Positions 1 through 6,899 of a stretch of DNA of 14,202 bases are shown here, piece after piece (the stretch's first letter is position 1; each line of letters opens with the position of its first letter). This DNA comes from Tissierellia bacterium (lineage in GTDB: Bacteria > Bacillota > Clostridia > Tissierellales > Tissierellaceae): NCBI GenBank assembly GCA_012521625.1, contig JAAYLY010000106.1, forward strand, positions 1-14,202. Reading direction: 5' to 3'. Position numbers and translations under genes: made by a program. The notes beneath the pieces are model-generated. The model worked only from the letters and a program-made list of their open reading frames with translations. It was not told the DNA's origin and did no database searches.

Positions 1-50
1 TACCATTATTAAGTTTTAGATTTAATAAAACTAATTTTAGATTTTGGCAT

Positions 51-1757
51 CTACCCCATTGTCCATTGCCTAAAGCTTACTGAAATCTCAGTTCCCTCAC
101 CTACTTGACTATTAAGGCTAATTTTACCCCTATGATATTCTACTATATGTTTTACTATGGAAAGGCCCAGGCCTGTACTGTCTCTACCCCTAGACCTGCT
201 CTCGTCTACTGTATAGAACCTTTCAAAGATCCTATCTTGATGTTCTGGGGGGATTCCCACTCCCGTATCCTTTACAGAAATAATAGCTTGAGGGCTTCTA
301 TCTACTATTTTTAGTTGAACAAGACCACCAGGATTAGTATACTTAATGGAGTTTTCCACCAGATTATATATTAAATCTGTAATCATTCCCCTATTACCCA
401 TAATGTAGATATTACTGCCCCAATATTCCAACTTAATATCCTTATCGTCAGCAAGGATCCTTAGATTATTTATAACTTCTTCACCTATGGGGTGAAGGTT
501 TATAGGTTCCAGCTCTTTATCGGCAGATTCATCCTCGATTTTTGATAACTTAATTATATCGTCTATAAGGTTTAGGAGCCTTTGGCCCTCCTTTCTTATA
601 ATGGAGGCAAACTTAACTATGTCCTCCCCCTTGACCATGCCCCTTTCTATCATTTCTGCATATCCGTTAATAGATGTAAGAGGTGTTTTTAATTCATGGC
701 TCACATTAGCTGAAAACTCCCTTCTCATCAGGTCTAATTTATGCTTTTCCGTAGTATCTACCACCAGCAGCAGCAAGCCCGTTAGGAAACCATTGCTTAT
801 GACAGGGTTGATATATATATCTAGGTATCTATTATTGTGCTGAATAATCAGCTCCTTGCTGGCTTTTTCCTTAATGGATTTATCTAAGGTCTGGTTTAGG
901 TCCATATTCCTACACAGGTGGATGAAGTTTTTACCAGAATATATATTATCCCGACTCCCATTAAATAGCCTAATACCACTCTTGTTGATGGATAAAATTC
1001 TCTTATTATCATCCAATAAGATAATCCCTTCCCCCATACTGGAGCTGATAACATCTAATAGTTGGGCCTTCTCCTCTAATTCCCTGTTGCTTTCTTTTAT
1101 AAGCCTATTTTGACTTTCTAGTGTCCTTATGAGGGGGGAGAGTTCCTCATAGACTATCAATTGCTCATATTCCTCTTCACCTATCTTCCTTTGAAGCTTT
1201 TTAGTCAATAAGTCAATGGGTCTTAAAATATGTTGGGCTAGAAGGGAGGAGGAATAGAAGGATAGGATGGAAATGATGATAATGACCAAAATAATTGCTG
1301 GTATAATCTTTGAAAATAGGCTAAATATATTTTCCCTTTCTAGGGATACCCTGAGGACCATATTATCCTCTAATTTTAGGGCATAGTAATAGGTATCCTG
1401 GCCTAGGGTATAGGAATAGCGGATGGATTCCCCCTCTCCCTTTTCTAAGGCAGCCTGAAATTCTGGTCTATCCCTATGATTTTCCATCTTGCTGGCATCA
1501 GCCCTGTTATCGTATAAGACTTTACCCTCCAAGCTTAATAGGGTTATCCTAAGGGCCAATTGATTCCTGTTGGAAAGTTCCTCCAGCTCAATTCCTTCTG
1601 AAGTAATAAGCTTAGAAAGGAGTTGACCCTTTTCCTTTAGGGAATCCATCTTGCTCCTGGTTTCGAATCTATAGAATACAAGGCTAATAAAAAGGGCCAC
1701 TAAAATAGTAATGGCCATAGAGAGTAAGAAAACATTCCGGTGTATCTTACTTTTCAT
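51..1757 (-). CDS. phoR: Phosphate-responsive sensor histidine kinase PhoR
   Basis: A membrane histidine kinase of 568 residues that autophosphorylates and passes phosphate to the adjacent response regulator. Visible order: membrane segment about residues 8-29; extracytoplasmic sensor region about 30-147; second membrane segment about 150-173; HAMP-like linker about 175-230; PAS-like domain about 232-340; HisKA dimerisation helix with the SHELKTP motif and phospho-acceptor His354; HATPase domain with N box NLVENS (465-470), G1 box DTGVGIP (497-503) and G2 box TGLGLS (528-533). No key catalytic residue is missing. The ATG overlaps the phoP stop by four bases (ATGA), indicating translational coupling. 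It is the last gene of the pst-pho operon, and no convincing terminator is visible in the 50 bases beyond it. The PhoR name rests on family architecture plus position beside pst and phoU; the signal sensed is inferred. Confidence 0.93.
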   Translation of the reverse strand: MKSKIHRNVFLLSMAITILVALFISLVFYRFETRSKMDSLKEKGQLLSKLITSEGIELEELSNRNQLALRITLLSLEGKVLYDNRADASKMENHRDRPEFQAALEKGEGESIRYSYTLGQDTYYYALKLEDNMVLRVSLERENIFSLFSKIIPAIILVIIIISILSFYSSSLLAQHILRPIDLLTKKLQRKIGEEEYEQLIVYEELSPLIRTLESQNRLIKESNRELEEKAQLLDVISSSMGEGIILLDDNKRILSINKSGIRLFNGSRDNIYSGKNFIHLCRNMDLNQTLDKSIKEKASKELIIQHNNRYLDIYINPVISNGFLTGLLLLVVDTTEKHKLDLMRREFSANVSHELKTPLTSINGYAEMIERGMVKGEDIVKFASIIRKEGQRLLNLIDDIIKLSKIEDESADKELEPINLHPIGEEVINNLRILADDKDIKLEYWGSNIYIMGNRGMITDLIYNLVENSIKYTNPGGLVQLKIVDRSPQAIISVKDTGVGIPPEHQDRIFERFYTVDESRSRGRDSTGLGLSIVKHIVEYHRGKISLNSQVGEGTEISVSFRQWTMG

Positions 1758-2431
1758 ACTATTTCTCCCACTTTATAACCTACATTCCTTACTGTTTGGA
1801 TATACTTGCCGTACTTGCCTAACTTCTGCCTGAGGGTACCTATATGGACATCTACCGTACGGGTCTCTCCTTCAAAATCATAGCCCCAGACTTCATTCAT
1901 AATCATTTCCCTAGATAGGACTATATTTTGGTTTTTTAATAGGTAGTAAAGGAGTTCAAACTCCTTATAGGTTAATTTAATAGCCTCATCATCTACCTTA
2001 ACTAACCGCCTTTCATAATCCATATGGATACCCTTAAGTCTAAGAACATCTGGCCAACTGGCCTTAGTACGCCTTAATACAGCCTTGACTCTAGAAATTA
2101 ACTCCATAACACCGAAGGGCTTGGTAATATAATCATCCGCCCCCATATCCAAGGCCTTAACCACATCATATTCTGTAGACTTGGCTGTTATCATGATTAT
2201 ACTTATATCCTTAGTAGTTGGATCTTTCTTCAATTTGTCCAATATGGTTAAGCCATCTTCACCAGGCAGCATTATATCTAGTAGTACTAGATCTGGAGGT
2301 GTGTTAGCTACTTCATTAAAGAAAGCCTTGCTATTTTCAAAACCCTTCCCCTCATATCCACTGTTATTTAGGGCATATACTATTAACTCCCTTATACTCT
2401 CATCATCTTCCACACAGTATACCCTAGCCAT
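1754..2431 (-). CDS. phoP: Response regulator PhoP/PhoB (OmpR family)
   Basis: A DNA-binding response regulator of 225 residues. The receiver domain (about 1-118) has the acidic pocket ED(8-9)D10, phospho-acceptor Asp52 in LLDIMLPG, switch residue Thr82 and conserved Lys104 in TKPFG. The C-terminal winged helix (about 128-225) has the OmpR/PhoB-type pattern LTYKEFELL and a recognition helix region around RTVDVHIGTLRQKLG. It should be phosphorylated by PhoR and bind TTTACA-like direct repeats such as those upstream of pstS and pstC here. The ribosome binding site AGGAGTGG begins inside the TAG stop of phoU, nine bases away, so the two genes are almost certainly co-transcribed. Its gene overlaps phoR by four bases. 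Whether to call it PhoP (Bacillus name) or PhoB (enterobacterial name) is a matter of convention; the Gram-positive setting favours PhoP. Confidence 0.93.
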   Translation of the reverse strand: MARVYCVEDDESIRELIVYALNNSGYEGKGFENSKAFFNEVANTPPDLVLLDIMLPGEDGLTILDKLKKDPTTKDISIIMITAKSTEYDVVKALDMGADDYITKPFGVMELISRVKAVLRRTKASWPDVLRLKGIHMDYERRLVKVDDEAIKLTYKEFELLYYLLKNQNIVLSREMIMNEVWGYDFEGETRTVDVHIGTLRQKLGKYGKYIQTVRNVGYKVGEIV

Positions 2432-2441
2432 TTAACCACTC

Positions 2442-3095
2442 CTAATCCTCACGTTTAGCGTGCTCTCCTGTAATAGAGAATACTACCCACTCAGCTATAT
2501 TTTCAGCATGGTCACCTATCCTCTCCAGGTACTTGGCAATCATGATGAAGTTAATGGCCTGCTCACCATATTCCACATTTTTATTGATCATTCCTATTAA
2601 TTCATCCTTAATCTTGTCAAAGAGGTCATCTACCACATCGTCGAACTCTATAACTTCATAGGCCAGATCTAGATTCTTATTGACGAAGGCATCTATACTA
2701 TCCTTCAACATCTTTACAGTGGCTTCGGCCATCTTAGGTAGGTCTATTAATTCCTTAATATATTCTTGCCCAGCCAATAGTAGGGAGATCTCTGCTATAT
2801 CGGCAGCCTGGTCCCCAATCCTCTCCAGGTCTGTAATCATCTTTAGGATAGAGGATATAAGCCTTAAATCTCCTGCCACCGGATGCTGCTTTATAATCAG
2901 CTGAAGACATCTGTTTTCAATGGCCTTCTCCATGGAGTCTACTTCATCATCTGAAGCTCTTATTTCCCTAGCCAGGTCCACATCCCTATCTAGTAGGGCT
3001 TTAATAGATTTTTCAATTTTTTCCTCTACTAAGCTGCCCATCTTAATCAGTTCATTGTTGAGAATCTCCAATTCCCTATCGAAAAAACGCCTCAT
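2442..3095 (-). CDS. phoU: Phosphate signalling regulator PhoU
   Basis: A PhoU protein of 217 residues, the usual family length. It is all-helical with two repeated three-helix units. Each carries the family metal-binding signature: LERIGDQAADIAE at 90-102 and LERIGDHAENIAEW at 190-203. PhoU is cytoplasmic and links the state of the Pst transporter to PhoR, keeping the Pho regulon off when phosphate is plentiful. It lies between pstB (25-base gap) and phoP (9-base gap), exactly where this role predicts. The ATG is preceded by AGAGGTG about eight bases upstream. No truncation or odd composition is seen. Confidence 0.95.
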   Translation of the reverse strand: MRRFFDRELEILNNELIKMGSLVEEKIEKSIKALLDRDVDLAREIRASDDEVDSMEKAIENRCLQLIIKQHPVAGDLRLISSILKMITDLERIGDQAADIAEISLLLAGQEYIKELIDLPKMAEATVKMLKDSIDAFVNKNLDLAYEVIEFDDVVDDLFDKIKDELIGMINKNVEYGEQAINFIMIAKYLERIGDHAENIAEWVVFSITGEHAKRED

Positions 3096-3120
3096 TATCT
3101 TAACACCTCTTTATTAGAAT

Positions 3121-3873
3121 TTAACCAAATCTACCGGTTATATAGTCTTCCGTCCTCTTATCCTTAGGTACTGAGAATAATTTTTTAGTCTCATCAAATT
3201 CCACCACTTCTCCTGTTAGGAAAAAGGCAGTCTTATCCGATACCCTTGTTGCCTGCTGCATATTGTGAGTTACTATTATTATAGTATATTTGTCCTTTAA
3301 TTGTTGGATTAATTCTTCTATTTTAGCAGTAGAAATAGGGTCTAGGGCACTTGTAGGTTCGTCCATCAGTAAAACCTCAGGTTCAACGGCTAAGGCCCTT
3401 GCAATACAGATCCTTTGTTGTTGACCTCCCGATAACCTTAAGGCATTTTTCTTTAAGTCGTCCTTAACTTCATCCCAAATGGCAGCACCTCGAAGGCTTT
3501 TTTCTACTATTTCATCTAAGGCTGCCTTATTTTTAATTCCATGGGTCCTTGGTCCATAAGCTATATTGTCGTAGATACTCATTGGGAAGGGGTTAGGCTT
3601 TTGGAACACCATACCAATTCTCTTCCTCAGTACATTTACGTCTACATCATTATCGAAGATATTCTTTCCATCTAATAATATCTCCCCAGTAATCCTACAT
3701 CCTTCAACTAGATCATTCATACGATTTATGCTCTTAAGGAGGGAGGATTTACCACAACCAGAGGGTCCTATAAAGGCTGTAATTTCCTTTTCTTTTATAT
3801 CCATATTTATATTTTTAAGGGCGTGTAAATCATCGTAATAAAGATCTAGGTTTCTGATAACTATTTTATCCAT
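3121..3873 (-). CDS. pstB: Phosphate ABC transporter ATP-binding protein PstB
   Basis: The ATPase subunit of the high-affinity phosphate importer, 250 residues, full length. Walker A is GPSGCGKS (36-43), the Q loop is around Gln91, the ABC signature is LSGGQ (147-151), Walker B with catalytic glutamate is VLLMDEP (167-173), the D loop is SALD, and the switch His203 is in VTHNM. The stretch FQKPNPFPMSIYDN is characteristic of PstB rather than of other ABC ATPases. Its start codon shares one base with the pstA stop (TAATG), so translation is probably coupled. PstB dimers should dock on the conserved cytoplasmic loops of PstA and PstC. Confidence 0.97.
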   Translation of the reverse strand: MDKIVIRNLDLYYDDLHALKNINMDIKEKEITAFIGPSGCGKSSLLKSINRMNDLVEGCRITGEILLDGKNIFDNDVDVNVLRKRIGMVFQKPNPFPMSIYDNIAYGPRTHGIKNKAALDEIVEKSLRGAAIWDEVKDDLKKNALRLSGGQQQRICIARALAVEPEVLLMDEPTSALDPISTAKIEELIQQLKDKYTIIIVTHNMQQATRVSDKTAFFLTGEVVEFDETKKLFSVPKDKRTEDYITGRFG

Positions 3874-4697
3874 TAATCTAATCTTCCTTTCGTAAGTTTG
3901 TTACTTAAATAGGTTGATAATCCATTAATTAGTAGCACGATTAACAATAAGATAACGCCAGTGGCATAGGCTTCTTTAACGAACAAGCCTTCAGAGGACA
4001 AGACATACATATGAAGGGATAGGGTCCTGCCCGATGAAAAGAAGCCGTTTATCATCTTCGTGGCCGTACCTAGGGTATACATTAAAGCAGCTGTTTCACC
4101 AACTATACGCCCTATGGATAGGATGATTCCAGATAGGATACCAGGCATGGCTACAGGTAAAACTACCCTAAATATGGTCCTAAGCTTACCAGCCCCTAGG
4201 CCCAAGCTAGCCTCCCTTAAACTATCGTCTACAGCCATTAAGGCCTCTTCAGTAGACCTGATTATGACTGGAAGTACCATGATAGCCGCCGTTAAGGTAC
4301 CAGCTAATAAGGAATAAGAAAATTCCAACCTATATACGAAGAAGAGCATACCGAATAGGCCGTAAACTATAGAAGGGATTCCCGATAGGGTTTCCGTAGT
4401 TATCCTAATGACTTCCACTAGCTTGTTGCCCCTTTTAGCGTACTCCACCAGATAAAAGCCAGTAAATACCCCTATGGGTGTAGCTATAATTAGGGTTAAT
4501 AAGACTAAAAGGATGGTATTTATAATAGATGGAAACATTGACACGTTGGTGGTGGTATACTCTAGGGCAAATAGGGATGGCTTAAGGTTGGGCATCCCAT
4601 TTATGATAATATAGGCTATTATAAAAAATAGGGCTGCAAAGGTAATAAAGGCAGAAGCCTTTATTAGAAGTCTCATTATCCTACTTTTAGTTTTCAA
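3873..4697 (-). CDS. pstA: Phosphate ABC transporter permease PstA
   Basis: An inner-membrane permease of 274 residues with about six hydrophobic segments. The binding-protein-dependent transport signature (EAA loop) is at about 161-185, centred on REASLGLGAGKLRTIFRVVLP. It forms the translocation channel with PstC. The start is a TTG at 4697-4695 rather than ATG: an excellent AAGGAGG site lies eight bases before it, and the codon overlaps the pstC TGA stop as TTGA, typical of coupled genes. The first ATG in frame (residue 8) lacks comparable support. The protein ends with one base shared with the pstB start. Confidence 0.95.
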   Translation of the reverse strand: MKTKSRIMRLLIKASAFITFAALFFIIAYIIINGMPNLKPSLFALEYTTTNVSMFPSIINTILLVLLTLIIATPIGVFTGFYLVEYAKRGNKLVEVIRITTETLSGIPSIVYGLFGMLFFVYRLEFSYSLLAGTLTAAIMVLPVIIRSTEEALMAVDDSLREASLGLGAGKLRTIFRVVLPVAMPGILSGIILSIGRIVGETAALMYTLGTATKMINGFFSSGRTLSLHMYVLSSEGLFVKEAYATGVILLLIVLLINGLSTYLSNKLTKGRLD

Positions 4698-5554
4698 TTT
4701 AAGGTCCTCCTTTTAACGATTAAGAAGATGGCGTTTATAAGCAAAATAAAGACGAATAAAACTACCGCCGTTGCAATTAAAGCTTCCCTATGGGCATCTG
4801 CTGCATAGGCCATCTCCAATACTATATTGGTAGTTAAGGTTCTAACTCCCTTAGTTAAGCTATTTGGTATACGAGGTTGGTTTCCAGCTACTAAGATGAC
4901 AGCCATAGTTTCCCCAATAGCCCGGCCAACACCTAATATTATGGAAGATATGATGCCTGATTTTGCAGCTGGTAAAACTACGGTCATCACTGCCCTTTCA
5001 TGGCTGGCCCCTAAGCCAATACTTCCTTCATAATAACTATTGGGTACCGATTTTATGGAGGATTCGGACAGTCCTATGATGGTAGGTAAAATCATAATGG
5101 CCAATAGGATGGAGGCTGTTATAATGTTCATCCCAGTTCCCCCGAAGACATCTTTCATAAGGGGTACTATAACAACCAAGGCAAAGAAACCATAAACTAT
5201 GGATGGTATACCAGCCATTAGGTTTATACAAGGCTTTAAGATCTTATACAGCCTCTTATCACAGAATTTAGCCAAGTAGGTTGCTGTAAGTACTCCTATG
5301 GGTACGCCTAGCACAACTGCCACAAGGGTCATAACCAGGGAACCGAAGATCATTGGTAATATGCCGAAGGCTGGTGGAGTATTACTAGGTCTCCAACTTG
5401 TGCCAAGGAGGAATTCCTTTAATCCATACTCCATAATAAAGGGAACTCCTCCACTAAAGATGAAATAACATATTAAGATTATGGCTAAGATAGAAGTTGT
5501 GGCGCATAACATAAAGACGCCCTTCATAAAACCTTCAAATGATATCTTCTTCAT
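4694..5554 (-). CDS. pstC: Phosphate ABC transporter permease PstC
   Basis: A permease of 286 residues, the partner of PstA. It has an N-terminal membrane segment at about 12-34, several more to the C terminus, and the EAA loop at about 175-199 (YYEGSIGLGASHERAVMTVVLP). The motifs GIPSIVYGFFAL and GRAIGETMAV are typical of PstC. The ATG is preceded by AAGGGAG about five bases upstream. It heads the pstC-A-B-phoU-phoP-phoR run and has its own Pho-box promoter in the 276-base gap that separates it from pstS, so the membrane and signalling genes may be expressed independently of the binding protein. Confidence 0.95.
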   Translation of the reverse strand: MKKISFEGFMKGVFMLCATTSILAIILICYFIFSGGVPFIMEYGLKEFLLGTSWRPSNTPPAFGILPMIFGSLVMTLVAVVLGVPIGVLTATYLAKFCDKRLYKILKPCINLMAGIPSIVYGFFALVVIVPLMKDVFGGTGMNIITASILLAIMILPTIIGLSESSIKSVPNSYYEGSIGLGASHERAVMTVVLPAAKSGIISSIILGVGRAIGETMAVILVAGNQPRIPNSLTKGVRTLTTNIVLEMAYAADAHREALIATAVVLFVFILLINAIFLIVKRRTLN

Positions 5555-5602
5555 AGTATCTCCCTTACTAATTTATTTTTTATGTATAATCAACAAGAGT
5601 AA

Positions 5603-5655
5603 ATTATCAAATCTATGTAAAATCTATCTATATCCATATGTAAAATCTATGTAAA
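5603..5655 (-). promoter_or_regulatory. Candidate PhoP-box promoter of pstC
   Basis: Read on the minus strand, TTTACA occurs at 5655-5650, 5644-5639 and 5621-5616. The first two are exactly 11 bases apart, and the third follows after 23 bases, leaving room for one degenerate repeat (ATATAG) between. This matches the known PhoP box of Gram-positive bacteria, direct hexamers about one helical turn apart. A -10-like GATAAT (5608-5603) follows seven bases after the last repeat, giving a leader of roughly 45 bases to the pstC start. Binding by PhoP is inferred, not shown. Confidence 0.75.
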
Positions 5656-5752
5656 CAATAGTTTAAAAAATTAATATTTGGAATTTAAGCTTTTATATGT
5701 ATTAAACTTTAATAGCTAAGACTATCTTAAAAACTATATACCCAATACGGCT

Positions 5753-5801
5753 GGGCTTTTAAATTTATTTAGGCAAATGCCCTATTAAATAAAAAAAGCC
5801 C
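5753..5801. other. Long imperfect palindrome in the pstS-pstC gap
   Basis: GGGCTTTT (5753-5760) pairs with AAAAGCCC (5794-5801). Inside it TTTATTTA (5764-5771) pairs with TAAATAAA (5786-5793), and at the tip GGCA (5772-5775) pairs with TGCC (5778-5781), leaving two small asymmetric bulges. The structure can form on either strand. It shares bases 5798-5801 with the pstS terminator stem, so the two folds cannot coexist. It may stabilise or process the 3' end of the pstS mRNA or act as a backup terminator; no role is proven. Confidence 0.6.
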
Positions 5802-5818
5802 AAGATTTATTCTTAGGC
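5791..5818 (-). terminator. Intrinsic terminator after pstS
   Basis: On the minus strand, GCCTAAGA (5818-5811), loop ATAAA, then TCTTGGGC (5805-5798) form an eight-pair stem (one G-U), followed directly by seven T residues (5797-5791). It starts 12 bases past the pstS stop codon. On the plus strand the stem contains a C-A mismatch, so the signal is better in the pstS direction. It should separate pstS from the rest of the operon at least partly, allowing more binding protein than permease. Confidence 0.88.
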
Positions 5819-5830
5819 TTTTTCCGGACT

Positions 5831-6697
5831 TTATTCAACTTCATCCCAAGTAGTTATTTCTCCAAGATAGATGGATCTGATATCATCCATAGTTAAATCT
5901 TCTATAGTATTTTCCTTATTTACTATAACTGCTATACCATCGATAGCTATTACTTCATATTCTAAGACTTCTTTTTCTGAATCCTTCAAATCCCTTGAAG
6001 CCATACCTATATCAGCGCTTCCCTCCATGGCAGCTGTCATACCAGCTGAGGAACCTGTTGATTGGATTTCGATGGATACTCCATCATTTAAGCCTTCATA
6101 AGCCTCTGCTAATTTTTCCATCACTGGAGTCACTGATGTGGAACCAGCTACAACGATTGTTCCAGTTAGGCCTGAAGGAGTATATTCTTCCCCATCTAAA
6201 GCAGCTATAAAGCCATTTTCCTCTACAATAGCTTGACCTTGGGCACTTAAGATGAAGTTTACAAAGTCTTTAGCTAACTCACTTAAACCTGATTGGAAGG
6301 CTATGTTAAAGGGTCTTGCAATCTTATATTCTCCACTCTTTACATTTTCAGCTGTAGCCTCTACCCCTTCAACCTTAAGGGCTTTTACAGTATCGTTTAA
6401 TGAACCTAATGAAATATAACCTATGGAATATTCATCTCCTGCAACTGTAGTCATAACACCATTAGTACTGTTTTGAACAACTGCATCTACTGTAGTAAGG
6501 TCATTGTCATTCTCATCTACAATCCCAACGATTTCAACAAAGGCTCCCCTGGTACCTGAACCATCTTCCCTGCTGATTACATTTATAGTCTGGCTAGTAT
6601 CAAATCCGCCATCTGCTCCATTGTCTGTGCCAGTACATCCCACTGCAAAGGCCATAATAATCATAAGAACTAATGTTAAACTTATTATTCTTTTCAT
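5831..6697 (-). CDS. pstS: Phosphate-binding lipoprotein PstS, circularly permuted
   Basis: An extracytoplasmic phosphate-binding protein of 288 residues. It has a lipoprotein signal: KR, a hydrophobic core, and lipobox FAVGC with acylated Cys21. All the usual PstS blocks are present but in swapped order. Residues 38-165 carry what is normally the second half: SREDGSGTRGAF (42-53), SIGYISLGSL (91-100), the KSGEYKIARPF stretch (120-130), and FVNFILSAQGQAIVEENG (145-162). A linker at about 166-178 follows. Residues 179-288 carry what is normally the N-terminal half: IVVAGSTSVTPVMEKLAEAYE (from 181), the SADIGMASRDL block (227-237), DGIAVIVN (253-260), ending in YLGEITTWDEVE. Phosphate-contacting loops GSTS and GSGTR are both kept, so binding should be retained. 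The product should feed PstCAB. It starts at ATG 6697 after AAAGGAAG, under a Pho-box promoter. Function is confident; the permutation is read directly from motif order. Confidence 0.92.
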   Translation of the reverse strand: MKRIISLTLVLMIIMAFAVGCTGTDNGADGGFDTSQTINVISREDGSGTRGAFVEIVGIVDENDNDLTTVDAVVQNSTNGVMTTVAGDEYSIGYISLGSLNDTVKALKVEGVEATAENVKSGEYKIARPFNIAFQSGLSELAKDFVNFILSAQGQAIVEENGFIAALDGEEYTPSGLTGTIVVAGSTSVTPVMEKLAEAYEGLNDGVSIEIQSTGSSAGMTAAMEGSADIGMASRDLKDSEKEVLEYEVIAIDGIAVIVNKENTIEDLTMDDIRSIYLGEITTWDEVE

Positions 6698-6731
6698 TGG
6701 TATCTTCCTTTCAATTTATGATTTCATTCAA

Positions 6732-6786
6732 ATAATAGTCTACCCATGTAAAATCTAGTATATTGCCTATGTTAAAATTATGTAAA
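6732..6786 (-). promoter_or_regulatory. Candidate PhoP-box promoter of pstS
   Basis: On the minus strand, TTTACA (6786-6781) and TTAACA (6775-6770) are 11 bases apart, followed by TTTACA (6752-6747) after 23 bases with a degenerate repeat between. This is the same spacing as the array upstream of pstC. A -10-like TATTAT (6737-6732) lies nine bases beyond the last repeat, and the pstS start codon is about 35 bases further. The pattern agrees with the established PhoP box; phosphate control is inferred. Confidence 0.78.
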
Positions 6787-6792
6787 ATATCC

Positions 6793-6816
6793 ATAAGTAT
6801 AGGAATAAGTATAGGA
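6793..6816. repeat. Perfect 12-base tandem repeat (2 copies)
   Basis: ATAAGTATAGGA occurs twice back to back (6793-6804 and 6805-6816). It lies just upstream of the pstS Pho boxes (as seen from pstS) and before the interrupted small ORF on the other strand. The period of 12 is close to a helical turn, so it could be a second regulator site, but it may simply be a small slippage duplication. Confidence 0.6.
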
Positions 6817-6899
6817 AAATTTAAAAAAGAAAGGAAAAGGACCATTAAGGATAGAATAAGCTAATATGAGCTTAAATATCTATATAAGGGAGTGGTTGC

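Noticed and set aside
9..50. 13-codon ORF (MPKSKISF...) just after phoR, and a TTTTAGATTT 10-mer repeated at 14-23 and 35-44
   Set aside because: Too short and A/T-rich to support; the repeat is simple-sequence-like and no clear hairpin or U-tract makes it a phoR terminator.
601..1113. Open frames on the plus strand opposite phoR (601-843, 856-1113)
   Set aside because: They are antisense to a fully conserved histidine kinase, lack ribosome binding sites and show no protein-like pattern; the same holds for similar frames opposite phoP, phoU, pstA, pstC, pstS, rplI and dnaB.
5037..5231. 64-codon minus-strand frame inside pstC
   Set aside because: It lies in another frame of the same strand as pstC, which carries the complete permease motifs; no SD and unusual composition.
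6858..6873. Small hairpin AAGCT/AGCTT upstream of the interrupted ORF
   Set aside because: Only five or six A/T-rich pairs with no T-tract; not distinguishable from chance.
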